Source: Pelagibacterium lacus
GTDB taxonomy: Bacteria; Pseudomonadota; Alphaproteobacteria; Rhizobiales; Devosiaceae
NCBI RefSeq assembly: GCF_003345525.1
Contig: NZ_QQNH01000006.1
Location: 123,890-187,889, forward strand
Length of the DNA stretch: 64,000 bases
Reading direction: 5' to 3'
The translations under genes were made by a program, and so were the position numbers. The notes beneath the pieces are model-generated. The model had not been told where the DNA came from. It saw nothing but the letters and a program-made list of their open reading frames with translations, and made no database searches. How positions within the stretch are numbered: position 1 is the first letter of the stretch; the number at the start of each line of letters is the position of its first letter. Shown one piece after another: positions 41,900 to 50,700 of the stretch.

Positions 41900-42751
41900 T
41901 CATGCAATGTGGGGATGGCGTATGCCGGTGACCCGCTCGATGCGCTGCCGATAGGCTTTCGGCGCGGCGGCGAGGGGGGCGGCGACCAATACATCGGTGG
42001 TGCCGAAAGCGTGGTCGATGAAGGCTTCGCTCGAGAACCGCGCATTGAGGCGCAGATAGCCACGCACCAGAGGCGGCATGGCGCGCAAAGCCGCATGGCG
42101 GTCGATGGACGTCCTGGGCAGGATGTCCATCGCCACACCGGCTCCGCCGCGCACCGGAACCGACCAGTCCGGTCCGGCGGCGGCGAAATGGCGCAGATAG
42201 GAAAGGGCGAGGGCGTGCCGGCGTGGATCGGTGCCGGCAAAACTCGCCGCCCCGATATAGGCGTCGATGCCATGGCGCGCGGCATAGGCCCACAGCCCGC
42301 ACCATAGCGCCTCTATGGTGCGCATGGAGCGATAGGCCGGGGCGACGCAGGACCGCCCCACCTCGCAGAAGCGCATATGCCTGTGGCGGGCGAACAGCGC
42401 GTCCAGCGCGAATTCACCATCGGCGTAATAGCCCAGGCCGGGGGCCGGCTCGCGCATCACCCGATAGGTGCCCACGATGGCCGGGGATTCGTCGGGAGTT
42501 TCCGCCGCGCTGTCGATGACGATCACATGCTCGCAAAACCCGTCGAAGCGGTCGGCCTCGATATGAGCATCGTGATCCATCCAGGGAGCGTCGGCGCCGC
42601 GCTCGCGGTAAAACACCTCATAGCGCAGGCGCCAGGCCGCGTGACGCTCGGCGGCCGTCCGGGCGAGCCGCACCTCGAACTGGCCCAGCCGCGCCAGGGG
42701 CGCGGGAGCATCGGGGATGCGGGCTGACAAAAGGGCCGGGGTCTGGATCAT
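41900..42751 (-). CDS. OlsB-like GNAT N-acyltransferase
   Basis: A 283-residue protein of the hemolysin-like/OlsB acyltransferase family. It has EVRLARTAAERHAAWRLRYEVFYRE and CEVGRSCVAPAYRSMRTIEALW, with VGTYRVMREPA between them. OlsB makes lyso-ornithine lipid from ornithine and an acyl carrier protein thioester. Exact substrate is unproved. It is a single gene between mutS and the xylose unit, divergent from the LacI-type gene. Confidence 0.8.
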   Translation of the reverse strand: MIQTPALLSARIPDAPAPLARLGQFEVRLARTAAERHAAWRLRYEVFYRERGADAPWMDHDAHIEADRFDGFCEHVIVIDSAAETPDESPAIVGTYRVMREPAPGLGYYADGEFALDALFARHRHMRFCEVGRSCVAPAYRSMRTIEALWCGLWAYAARHGIDAYIGAASFAGTDPRRHALALSYLRHFAAAGPDWSVPVRGGAGVAMDILPRTSIDRHAALRAMPPLVRGYLRLNARFSSEAFIDHAFGTTDVLVAAPLAAAPKAYRQRIERVTGIRHPHIA

Positions 42752-42846
42752 GGCATGGTGTTTACCCCAGTTGGTCGGGCGTGGGAATGTTTTCGCGCTG
42801 CGAGGCCGGGTCGAGCCGGCTTGACGCGGCCGGCAAAGCGGGAGAT

Positions 42847-42863
42847 GATTTACGTACCTCAAA
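42847..42863 (+). promoter_or_regulatory. Candidate operator in front of the LacI-type regulator
   Basis: GATTTACGTACCTCAAA matches the reverse complement of the motif before xylB in 15 of 17 positions. It ends 19 bases before the proposed start, which suits autorepression. Confidence 0.5.
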
Positions 42864-42882
42864 GATCGATGGAGGCGTGGAC

Positions 42883-43914
42883 TTGCAGATTCCCGGCCGG
42901 GTAACGGTGCGCGATCTGGCGCAGGCGGCGGGCGTGTCGCTGGCGACGGTGGATCGCGTGCTCAATGGCCGCCCCGGGGTGCGGCCGGCCACCATCGCAA
43001 AGGTCGAGGCGGCCATCGCGCGCCTGGGGTTCAGGCGCGATCTCACCGCCTCCATGCTGGCGCGGGCGCGTGATATCGGCCTTGCGGTCATCATCCCCGA
43101 GGGCAGCAACCAGTTCATGAACCGATTGGCCGAAGCGGCGCAGGCGGTCGGCCAGCAGGTGCGCGGCGAAAGGCTGCGGCTCGATCTCCTGCGCATAAGG
43201 GCCCTCGACCCAGGGGCGCTGGCCGGGGCGCTCGACGGGCTTTCGCCGGACATCCACGACTGCGCGGCGATCATCGCCATCGACATGGCGGAGGTGCACG
43301 CCGCCGTCGAGCGGGCCATAGGGCGGGGGATCAGGATCATCACTCTGGTTTCCGACCTGCCCCACTCGGCGCGGCATGGCTTTGTCGGCATCGACAATGT
43401 GGCGGCGGGCCGCACGGCCGCGTCGCTCATGGGGCGCTTCTGCCGCATGGGCAAGGTGGGGCTGGTGGCCGGGTCTCTGGACCTGCGCGACCACGCTGAG
43501 CGCATCGCCGGCTTTCGCGCCGTGGCCGACGCCGAATATCCCCGGCTCGAGATCGTGGGACCAGTGGAGGGCCAGGACGCCTTCACCGCCACCTATGAAA
43601 AGACCCTCGCCCTTCTCCGGACCCATCCCGGCCTTATGGGAGTGTACAATGTCGGCGCCGGCAATGCGGGCATGCTGACGGCGCTCGCCGAAATGGGGAT
43701 GAACCACACCGTGGCGGTGATCGCCCACGAACTGACCGGGCCGACCCGGGCCGGCCTCGCCTCGGGCGCGGTCGACGCGGTGATCGACCAGGGCCCGGAA
43801 GCGGAAATCCGCGCCGTCTGCGCCATGGCGCGGCGGCTGGTGCTGGGAGCCGACGCGGCGCCGCCCGAACGCCCGTTGGAGATCAGGATCTTTTTGCGCG
43901 ACAATCTGCCCTAG
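42883..43914 (+). CDS. LacI-family transcriptional regulator of the xylose unit
   Basis: A LacI-type helix-turn-helix (VTVRDLAQAAGVSLATVDRVLNG) precedes a periplasmic-binding-protein-like sensor domain with DLAVIIPEGSNQFMN and AIGRGIRIITLVSDL. Location directly before xylB-xylA on the same strand suggests it binds xylose or a derivative. I chose the TTG at 42883 because GGAGG lies seven bases upstream; it gives 343 residues and places the HTH at the usual N-terminal position. The ligand is inferred. Confidence 0.88.
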   Translation: MQIPGRVTVRDLAQAAGVSLATVDRVLNGRPGVRPATIAKVEAAIARLGFRRDLTASMLARARDIGLAVIIPEGSNQFMNRLAEAAQAVGQQVRGERLRLDLLRIRALDPGALAGALDGLSPDIHDCAAIIAIDMAEVHAAVERAIGRGIRIITLVSDLPHSARHGFVGIDNVAAGRTAASLMGRFCRMGKVGLVAGSLDLRDHAERIAGFRAVADAEYPRLEIVGPVEGQDAFTATYEKTLALLRTHPGLMGVYNVGAGNAGMLTALAEMGMNHTVAVIAHELTGPTRAGLASGAVDAVIDQGPEAEIRAVCAMARRLVLGADAAPPERPLEIRIFLRDNLP

Positions 43915-43955
43915 CGGCACGCGCCACCCAAAAGGACAGGATTTGCATGCATTAT

Positions 43956-43972
43956 TTTGAGGTACGCACATC
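43956..43972 (-). promoter_or_regulatory. Candidate operator in front of xylB
   Basis: TTTGAGGTACGCACATC (the reverse complement resembles the regulator-gene site in 15 of 17 positions). It lies 24 bases before the xylB ATG, between TTGCAT and the gene, where a repressor would block a promoter. Confidence 0.5.
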
Positions 43973-43996
43973 AAACTTTGCCGGAAGCGCGACGGG

Positions 43997-45463
43997 ATGA
44001 CCTATCTCGGCATCGATATCGGCACCTCGGGGATCAAGGCCGTGCTGATCGACGCGGCGGGACAGGCGTTGACCGAAGCGCGCGCGCCGCTCACCCTTTC
44101 GCGCCCCAAGCCGGGGTTTTCCGAGCAAGACCCGGCCGATTGGTGGACTGGTGTGCTGCATGTGCTCGATGCGATACGCGACAGCCATCCCGAGTTGATG
44201 GCGCGCGTCGAGGGGATCGGCCTTTCGGGGCAGATGCACGGGGCGGTGCTGCTCGATGCCAGCGACGCGGTCATCCGCCCGGCCATTCTGTGGAACGACG
44301 TCCGCGCCGCGGCGGAATGCCGGGAGATGGAAGAGCGCCTGCCCGACCTGCGCCGCATCGCCGGCAATATCGCCATGCCCGGCTTCACCGCGCCGAAAAT
44401 CCTCTGGCTGCAAAAGCACGAACCGGAAAACCATGCGAGGATCGCCAAGGTCTTGTTGCCCAAGGACTATATCCGGCTGTTGCTGACCGGCGAGCATGTG
44501 TCGGACATGTCGGACGCCTCGGGAACCCTGTGGCTCGATGTCGCGCACCGGCGCTGGTCCGAGGCGCTTCTGGCGGTGACCGGGCTCACCGCCGACGCCA
44601 TGCCGGATCTCGTCGAAGGCAGCGCGGTCTCCGGGCGGCTCAAGGAGGCGCTGTGCCGGCGCTGGGGCATCGCCCATGCTCCGGTGGTCGCCGGGGGCGG
44701 GGGCGACAACGCCGCCTCGGCCTGCGGCATCGGCGCGGTGGAGCCGGGCACCGGCTTTGTCTCCCTTGGCACGTCGGGGGTGCTGTTCGTGTCCAACGAA
44801 CGCTTCTCGCCCAATACCGAAGGGGCCGTGCACGCCTTCTGCCACGCCATCCCCGACACCTGGCACCAGATGGGAGTGTTCCTCTCGGCCACCGACAGTC
44901 TCAACTGGTTCGCAAGGCTGGTGGGCCAGGACGCGGCGCATCTTTCGCAGACCGTGGCCGAGGGGTTCACGGGCCCGGGGACGGAAATCTTCCTTCCCTA
45001 TCTTTCCGGCGAGCGCACCCCGCACAACAATGCCGAAGCGCGGGGGTCGTTTGTCGGCCTCTCCCATCTTTCCGACCCCCGCGCCATGGGGCAGGCGGTG
45101 ATGGAGGGGGTGGCCTTCGCGGTGCGCGATTGCCAGCGGGTCCTCGTCGAAGCGGGAACGACCATCGACACGCTGATGGCGGTGGGCGGGGGGTCGAAAT
45201 CAGAGCTGTGGCTGGAGATGATCGCCACGGTGCTCGACATGGCGATCGCGGTGCCCGAGGACGGCGATTTCGGCGGCGCGTTCGGCGCGGCGCGGCTGGG
45301 GCTGATTGCCGCCACCGGGGCCGATCCGAAATCGGTCTGCACCCGGCCCAAAATCAGCAGGACCATCACGCCAAGGGCGGAATTCAAATCCGCCTATGAC
45401 GATCAGTATCAGCGCTATCGCGCGCTCTATCGGGGAATCGAGGAGGCCCGTTCGCAAGCATGA
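43997..45463 (+). CDS. xylB: Xylulokinase
   Basis: Phosphorylates D-xylulose to xylulose 5-phosphate, feeding the pentose phosphate pathway. FGGY-kinase features include [25 protein letters not shown] with the xylulokinase-specific substrate segment, and [14 protein letters not shown]. It has 488 residues. Its stop overlaps the xylA start in an ATGA. Confidence 0.95.
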   Translation: MTYLGIDIGTSGIKAVLIDAAGQALTEARAPLTLSRPKPGFSEQDPADWWTGVLHVLDAIRDSHPELMARVEGIGLSGQMHGAVLLDASDAVIRPAILWNDVRAAAECREMEERLPDLRRIAGNIAMPGFTAPKILWLQKHEPENHARIAKVLLPKDYIRLLLTGEHVSDMSDASGTLWLDVAHRRWSEALLAVTGLTADAMPDLVEGSAVSGRLKEALCRRWGIAHAPVVAGGGGDNAASACGIGAVEPGTGFVSLGTSGVLFVSNERFSPNTEGAVHAFCHAIPDTWHQMGVFLSATDSLNWFARLVGQDAAHLSQTVAEGFTGPGTEIFLPYLSGERTPHNNAEARGSFVGLSHLSDPRAMGQAVMEGVAFAVRDCQRVLVEAGTTIDTLMAVGGGSKSELWLEMIATVLDMAIAVPEDGDFGGAFGAARLGLIAATGADPKSVCTRPKISRTITPRAEFKSAYDDQYQRYRALYRGIEEARSQA

Positions 45464-46767
45464 GTGATTTTTTCAAGGGCCTGGATAAGGTCCGCTATGA
45501 AGGGCCCGACAGCACCAATCCACTGGCCTTCCGCCATTACGATCCCGACGCCATCGTTTTGGGCAAGCGCATGGATGATCATTTGCGCTTTGCCGTCGCC
45601 TATTGGCATTCCTTTGCCTGGGAAGGCGGCGACCCGTTCGGCGGACGCACGTTCGAGCGCCCCTGGTTCGATGGCGGGATGGACGCGGCCCGGCAGAAGG
45701 CCGATGCGGCGTTCGATCTCTTCACCCTGCTGGGCGTGCCGTATTTCTGCTTCCATGACGCCGATGTGCGGCCGGAGGGCGAAAGCTATGCCGAAAGCAC
45801 CAGGCGGCTCGGTGCCTTGGCCGACATCTTCGAGACGAAGATGGCCGAGACGGGCGTCAAACTGCTCTGGGGCACGGCCAATCTCTTTTCCAACCGGCGC
45901 TTCATGGCCGGCGCGGCCACCAATCCCGACCCCGAAATCTTCGCCTATGCGGCGGCGACCATCAAGGCGAACATGGACGTCACCCACCGGCTGGGCGGGG
46001 AGAACTACGTGCTGTGGGGCGGGCGCGAGGGCTATGAAACCCTGCTCAACACCAATCTCGGCCAGGAGATGGACCAGATGGCGCGCATGCTCGCCATGGT
46101 GATCGACTACAAGCACAAGATCGGGTTCAAGGGCACCATCCTGGTCGAGCCCAAGCCGCAGGAACCCACCAAGCACCAATATGACTACGACGTGGCGACG
46201 GTTTACGGCTTTCTCAAAAAATACGGGCTCGAACAGGAGGTGAAGGTCAATATCGAGGTGGGGCATGCCATTCTGGCCGGACACACCTTCGAGCACGAAG
46301 TGGCCATGGCGGCCGCTCATGGCATTCTGGGCTCCATCGACATGAACCGCAACGACATGCAATCGGGCTGGGACACCGACCAGTTCCCCAACAATGCGCC
46401 CGAGGTGGCGCTGGCCTACTACCACATCCTCAAGGCCGGAGGTTTTACAACCGGCGGCACCAATTTCGACGCCAAGCTACGGCGCCAGTCGATCGACCCC
46501 GAGGATCTGCTGCACGGCCATATCGGCGGGATGGACATCTGCGCCCGTGGCCTCAAGGCGGCGGCGGCGATCATCGAGGACGGAACCTATGAGCGCCTGC
46601 TCGCCGAACGCTATGCCGGCTGGGACGGTGCTGAAGCACAGGCCATGCTCAGGGGCGAACGCACGCTGGAGGAGATCGCGGCGCGGGTGGAGCGGGAGGC
46701 GCTCGACCCGCAACCCCGCTCCGGACGCCAGGAATATCTGGAAAACCTGATCAACCGCTTCGTGTGA
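45460..46767 (+). CDS. xylA: Xylose isomerase
   Basis: Isomerises D-xylose to D-xylulose with two divalent metals. The catalytic His is in [13 protein letters not shown], and the metal site uses the Glu of [29 protein letters not shown] and [22 protein letters not shown] is the second family signature. It has 435 residues, in the long class II form. No xylose transporter is in the window. Confidence 0.97.
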   Translation: MSDFFKGLDKVRYEGPDSTNPLAFRHYDPDAIVLGKRMDDHLRFAVAYWHSFAWEGGDPFGGRTFERPWFDGGMDAARQKADAAFDLFTLLGVPYFCFHDADVRPEGESYAESTRRLGALADIFETKMAETGVKLLWGTANLFSNRRFMAGAATNPDPEIFAYAAATIKANMDVTHRLGGENYVLWGGREGYETLLNTNLGQEMDQMARMLAMVIDYKHKIGFKGTILVEPKPQEPTKHQYDYDVATVYGFLKKYGLEQEVKVNIEVGHAILAGHTFEHEVAMAAAHGILGSIDMNRNDMQSGWDTDQFPNNAPEVALAYYHILKAGGFTTGGTNFDAKLRRQSIDPEDLLHGHIGGMDICARGLKAAAAIIEDGTYERLLAERYAGWDGAEAQAMLRGERTLEEIAARVEREALDPQPRSGRQEYLENLINRFV

Positions 46768-46785
46768 TCGGCGCCGGTTCAGAGC

Positions 46786-46813
46786 GCGGCTGGTTTCACG
46801 TGAATCCAGCCGC
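46786..46813. repeat. Palindrome with a parS-like core
   Basis: A 28-bp palindrome with arms GCGGCTGGTTTCAC and GTGAATCCAGCCGC, one mismatch and no loop. Its core GGTTTCACGTGAATCC agrees with the ParB-binding parS consensus TGTTTCACGTGAAACA in 13 of 16 positions. It lies between the convergent xylA and ohr genes and may also act in transcription end. Confidence 0.5.
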
Positions 46814-46836
46814 ACCGTATCGGAATATTGCCCCGC

Positions 46837-47265
46837 TCAGGCGGTGCGGAGCTCGACCTCGATATTGCCCTTGGTGGCGTGGGAATAGGGGCACACGATA
46901 TGGGCCGCGTCCATCACGCCCTTGAGGGCCTCGGCCTCCATGCCCGGCGCATCGGCGGTGAGGATGACCTTGAGGCCGAAACCCTGGCCATCATCGCGCT
47001 TGCCGAAGCCCACCTGGGCGTTGACCGTCGTCTCGGCCGGCAGGTCGACCTTGTCACGCTTGGCGGCAAAGCGCATGGCGCCGAGAAAGCACGCAGCATA
47101 GCCGGTGGCGAAAAGCTGTTCGGGATTGGTGCCCGCGCCCCCGGACCCGCCCATTTCCTTGGGCGTCGAGAGCCTGACATCCACCTTGCCGTCATCGGTT
47201 CTGGACTGTCCGTCCTCGCGGCCCCCGCCACTGGCCGTTGCGTGCGCGGTGTAGAGAATCTCCAT
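46837..47265 (-). CDS. ohr: Organic hydroperoxide resistance protein (Ohr)
   Basis: A thiol peroxidase of the OsmC/Ohr family that reduces organic hydroperoxides. The two catalytic cysteines are Cys59 in GYAACFLGAM and Cys125 in HIVCPYSHAT, and the N-terminal YTAHATASGGGR block is specific to Ohr. It has 142 residues. No OhrR gene is adjacent. Confidence 0.95.
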   Translation of the reverse strand: MEILYTAHATASGGGREDGQSRTDDGKVDVRLSTPKEMGGSGGAGTNPEQLFATGYAACFLGAMRFAAKRDKVDLPAETTVNAQVGFGKRDDGQGFGLKVILTADAPGMEAEALKGVMDAAHIVCPYSHATKGNIEVELRTA

Positions 47266-47300
47266 GATGAACTCCCGTAGAGTGAACGATTGGCTGCAGC

Positions 47301-47340
47301 GAGATCGAAAAAAAGCCGCCGGCTTTTAGGCTTCGATCTC
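47301..47340 (-). terminator. Terminator of the acyl-CoA regulator gene
   Basis: Inverted repeats GAGATCGAA/TTCGATCTC enclose an AAAGC/GCTTT stem. On the minus strand, a run of seven T follows the inner stem, about 50 bases after the regulator stop. Confidence 0.65.
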
Positions 47341-47389
47341 ACCGTCAACGCGAAAGGTCCCGGCCCGGTTCGCATCGGGCATCGGCCCC

Positions 47390-48790
47390 CTATCCCATAT
47401 ACAGATTTTCCATGCGTTGCGCATCATTGGCCTCGAAGCGGTGGTCGGCGGGCGGATGGGCGCGCTGGCCGCATTCGCGGCGGGGGCAGATGCGGCAGCC
47501 CACCCCGATGGGCACGGCGCCACCGGGCCCTTGCAGATCGATGCCATCGGCATAGACCAGCCCCTGGGCGTGGTTGATGTGGCACCCCAGCCCGATGGAG
47601 ATGTGGCGGCGCGGCGCGTTATAGGCGTGGGTGCCCTTGGCGATGGCCTTGGCGATGCAGAAATAGCGCTGGCCATCGGGCATCTGGGAGAGCTGGATAT
47701 TGATCTGACCGGAATTGAGAAAGGCCGAATAGACGTTCCAGCGCGGGCAGGCGCCGGAATGGCGCGGAATGTGGATGCCCGAGAGGGAGAACCGTTTCGA
47801 GATGTTTCCGGCGATATCGGTGCGCACCAGATGCAGGGGAATCCCGCTCATGCCCGGGCGCTGGAGCGTCGTCATGCGGTGGGCGACCTGCTCGAAGCTC
47901 ATGCGGAACCGCCGCCCGATGCGCTCGATATCGTAGCGGGTGTCGCGGCAGGCCCTGAAAAACGGCTCATAAGGCATGATCAGCGCCGCGGCGGTATAGG
48001 ACGCCAGCACATTACGGGCGAGGCCGGTCGAATCGGGCTGCGGCATGGTGCTGGCCTCGATCAGCCGGGTGATCTCCGGGTCAGCGACCAGAAGCGCCAG
48101 ATGCTGGGCGATGGCGAACAGCGCGGATTCGGGTTCGAGCGTGTCGGAAATGGCCAGCACCTGCCCATTGTCCTCTAGCCGGCGCACCACCCCATGGGGC
48201 AGGGAGGCGAGGCGGGTCTCCATGCCGAAGACATTGAACAGATAGTCCCGCAGCCCGGATTCGACATCCTCCTCGCGGGCGTCGATGTCGAGCCGCACCC
48301 GCTCGGCGGCCGCTTCGAGAGTGGGGAAATGATTGGCGCTTTCCTGCAGGAAATCAGAGACCGCCTCGCTGACCACATTGTGCCCGGTGGCGGGCACCTC
48401 GGTTCCCGGGCCGGCGCGGCGCCCCTCGAGATGGCGGAACTGGTCGAACAGCTTGAGGACGGCCCGGCCAACCGCCGGGTGCTGGGTGGCAAGATCGCGG
48501 ATATCGGTATTGGTGAGATCGGAATCGACAAAAATGTCGTCGCCGAACATCTCCATGAGGTCTCCGGCCAACCTTCCGTCGTCGCTTTCCGCCAGCTCCC
48601 CCGCCTCGACGCCGAAATAGCCGGCGATGCGGAACAGGAGCGGCACGGTGATGCGACGGCGATTGTGCTCGATAAGGTTGAGATAGGAGGCGGAGATCTC
48701 CAGCGCCTCCGCCAGTTGCGCCTGGCTGATCTTCTTGTTGCGCCGCAACCGCCTGACGCGGCCGCCGATCTGCAACTGGTCCTGTTCCAT
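47390..48790 (-). CDS. Short-chain acyl-CoA-type transcriptional regulator (RamB/PccR/MccR family)
   Basis: An N-terminal XRE helix-turn-helix (KKISQAQLAEALEISASYLNLIE) is followed by an IrrE-like domain and a C-terminal DUF2083 with several cysteines (SGACPRWNVY, CRICPRREC). This architecture is that of regulators of propionyl-CoA and acetate metabolism; RamB controls isocitrate lyase in corynebacteria. It is divergent from a small gene and aceA, so a role in aceA control is likely by context. It has 466 residues from the ATG at 48790. Confidence 0.9.
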   Translation of the reverse strand: MEQDQLQIGGRVRRLRRNKKISQAQLAEALEISASYLNLIEHNRRRITVPLLFRIAGYFGVEAGELAESDDGRLAGDLMEMFGDDIFVDSDLTNTDIRDLATQHPAVGRAVLKLFDQFRHLEGRRAGPGTEVPATGHNVVSEAVSDFLQESANHFPTLEAAAERVRLDIDAREEDVESGLRDYLFNVFGMETRLASLPHGVVRRLEDNGQVLAISDTLEPESALFAIAQHLALLVADPEITRLIEASTMPQPDSTGLARNVLASYTAAALIMPYEPFFRACRDTRYDIERIGRRFRMSFEQVAHRMTTLQRPGMSGIPLHLVRTDIAGNISKRFSLSGIHIPRHSGACPRWNVYSAFLNSGQINIQLSQMPDGQRYFCIAKAIAKGTHAYNAPRRHISIGLGCHINHAQGLVYADGIDLQGPGGAVPIGVGCRICPRRECGQRAHPPADHRFEANDAQRMENLYMG

Positions 48791-48829
48791 CGGGCTCCTC
48801 CACCCTCGTCTTGGGGCCGAACTGTACAC

Positions 48830-48930
48830 GCTTTACAGAATTTCAGCCGATTCTTTTCAGCGCTTTACACACTAACGCGCTGATTTCATTTCTAATCTTG
48901 CCTTTGCGCAGCTTCTTGTCAATTCTTTAC
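48830..48930 (+). promoter_or_regulatory. Repeated GCTTTACA motif in the regulator/aceA divergent region
   Basis: GCTTTACA occurs at 48830-48837 and 48862-48869, 32 bases apart (about three helical turns), and TCTTTAC again at 48924-48930. This is the region where the RamB-like regulator would act on both promoters. The regulator's true site is unknown. Confidence 0.4.
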
Positions 48931-48954
48931 CTACAACCTGACAGGAGACAGGCC

Positions 48955-49170
48955 ATGAGCACCCCGATCGACACCACCAGCGAAGACTTCATCACCATCA
49001 TCGCACCGTCGATGGCGGAGGTGATGGCCAGCTACAAGGCGCAGCGGCTCGCCGAGCGCCAGTATTCCATCGTCCACCGCGCCGGAAAGCACAGCTTCAC
49101 CATGGCGGACGGCGAGCCCCTGTTCGAGGGCACCCCCATGATCGCCGCCACCTTCGCCCGACGCGGCTGA
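48955..49170 (+). CDS. Small protein upstream of aceA, unknown function
   Basis: A 71-residue soluble protein ([19 protein letters not shown]...) with an AGGAGA ribosome site. No membrane helix or known domain is seen. It lies 31 bp before aceA on the same strand, so the two are probably cotranscribed. The composition and good ribosome site support a real gene. I do not recognise the family. Confidence 0.7.
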   Translation: MSTPIDTTSEDFITIIAPSMAEVMASYKAQRLAERQYSIVHRAGKHSFTMADGEPLFEGTPMIAATFARRG

Positions 49171-49201
49171 GCCAATCCAGATTTCCAAGGAGGACTATTT
49201 T

Positions 49202-50497
49202 ATGCTCGACAAATCATCCGAACCGCAGAGCTTTGCCGCTCCCGACTGGGCGCCGGACCGCTGGACGCATATCCGGCGCGACTATACGCCCGACGACGTC
49301 GCGCGGCTGGCCGGTTCGCTGCCCATCCGGCACACGCTGGCCGAGAACGGCGCCAGGCGGCTGTGGGAATTGCTGCATCGGGAAGACTACCTGCCGACGC
49401 TCGGCACCTTCACCGGCAACCAGGCGGTCCAGCAGGTCAAGGCCGGGCTGAAGGCCATCTATCTCTCCGGCTGGCAGGTGGCGGCGGATGCCAACAGCTC
49501 GGGCAATATGTATCCTGACCAGTCGCTCTATCCGGTCGATTCCGTTCCCGCCGTCGTCAAGCGCATCAACAAGGCGCTGCAACGGGCCGACCAGATCCAG
49601 ACCATGGAGCGGTTCGAGGGCGCGTCCGACGCCGATATCGACTATTTCGTCCCCATCATCGCCGATGCGGAAGCCGGGTTCGGCGGGGCGCTCAACGTGT
49701 TCGAACTGATGAAGGCGATGATCGAGGCCGGCGCGGCGGCCGTCCATTTCGAGGACCAGTTGGCCAGCGAGAAGAAATGCGGGCATCTGGGCGGCAAGGT
49801 GCTGGTGCCGACCCGCAGCTTCATCCGCACCCTCAACGCCGCGCGGCTGGCCGCCGACGTCCTGGGCGTGCCGACCCTGATCATGGCCCGCACTGACGCC
49901 GAGGCGGCCCAGTTGATCACCTCCGACGTCGACGAGTATGACGCGCCCTTCATCACCGGCGAGCGCACCGAAGAGGGCTTTTATCGCCTCCGTGGCGGGT
50001 TCGAGGCGGCGATCGCGCGCGGGCTGGCCTATGCGCCCTATGCCGATCTCATCTGGTGCGAGACCTCGACCCCCAGCCTTGAGGACGCCCGCCGGTTCGC
50101 CGAGGCGATCCGCAAGCAATATCCCGAGCAGATGCTGGCCTATAATTGCTCGCCCTCGTTCAACTGGGCCAAATATATGGGTGAGGCCGAGATGGCCGCC
50201 TTCCAGCGCGAGCTGGGCGCCATGGGCTACAAATACCAGTTCATCACCCTGGCGGGCTTCCACAACCTTTCGCTCACCACCTTCAACCTGGCGCGGGGCT
50301 ACAAGGAGCGCGGCATGGCCGCCTATTCCGAGCTGCAGCAGGCTGAATTCGCGGCGGAATCCAGCGGATTTTCGGCAACCCGGCACCAGCGCGAAGTGGG
50401 CACCTCCTATTTCGATGCCGTCGCCACCGCGGTGAGCGGGGGAACCAGCTCGACCACCGCCATGGCCGGTTCGACCGAAACGGCCCAGTTCCACTGA
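49202..50497 (+). CDS. aceA: Isocitrate lyase
   Basis: Cleaves isocitrate to glyoxylate and succinate, the first step of the glyoxylate shunt. The catalytic [14 protein letters not shown] is complete and preceded by FEDQLASEK; other blocks are [22 protein letters not shown] and NCSPSFNW. It has 431 residues. An AAGGAGG ribosome site precedes the ATG. Malate synthase is not in the window. Confidence 0.97.
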   Translation: MLDKSSEPQSFAAPDWAPDRWTHIRRDYTPDDVARLAGSLPIRHTLAENGARRLWELLHREDYLPTLGTFTGNQAVQQVKAGLKAIYLSGWQVAADANSSGNMYPDQSLYPVDSVPAVVKRINKALQRADQIQTMERFEGASDADIDYFVPIIADAEAGFGGALNVFELMKAMIEAGAAAVHFEDQLASEKKCGHLGGKVLVPTRSFIRTLNAARLAADVLGVPTLIMARTDAEAAQLITSDVDEYDAPFITGERTEEGFYRLRGGFEAAIARGLAYAPYADLIWCETSTPSLEDARRFAEAIRKQYPEQMLAYNCSPSFNWAKYMGEAEMAAFQRELGAMGYKYQFITLAGFHNLSLTTFNLARGYKERGMAAYSELQQAEFAAESSGFSATRHQREVGTSYFDAVATAVSGGTSSTTAMAGSTETAQFH

Positions 50498-50505
50498 TAG
50501 CGGAC

Positions 50506-50547
50506 AAGCCGGGGAAGGCGACGCCAAACGGTTTTCCCCGGCTTTTT
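50506..50547 (+). terminator. Terminator of aceA
   Basis: A perfect 11-bp stem, AAGCCGGGGAA/TTCCCCGGCTT, followed by TTT. It ends exactly where the next parS-like site begins. Confidence 0.85.
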
Positions 50548-50562
50548 GATTCACGTGAAGCA
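50547..50562. repeat. parS-like site
   Basis: TGATTCACGTGAAGCA agrees with the parS consensus in 14 of 16 positions, including the full TTCACGTGAA core. The other site 46 bp away is its inverted copy. Confidence 0.5.
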
Positions 50563-50608
50563 TTTTCCGCCCCTCGGGGCCGCGGCGCCACCGCTCTCGG
50601 CGCCGTGC

Positions 50609-50624
50609 CGCTTCACGTGAATCA
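50609..50624. repeat. parS-like site, inverted copy
   Basis: CGCTTCACGTGAATCA matches parS in 13 of 16 positions. Fourteen bases (GCTTCACGTGAATC) are the exact reverse complement of the site at 50547. Both are in the aceA/prfC intergenic region. Confidence 0.5.
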
Positions 50625-50700
50625 TCCCCCGGGCTTTTGTCGGGCGGGGAATTGGTATAGTCAGGCGCGGCTTCATGACCATTTGCCGGAGACCAGACGC

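Noticed and set aside
46786..46813. TTCACGTGAA palindrome as only a terminator between xylA and ohr
   Set aside because: No loop and no T-run; the same core occurs twice more in non-terminator settings, so the parS-like reading is kept.
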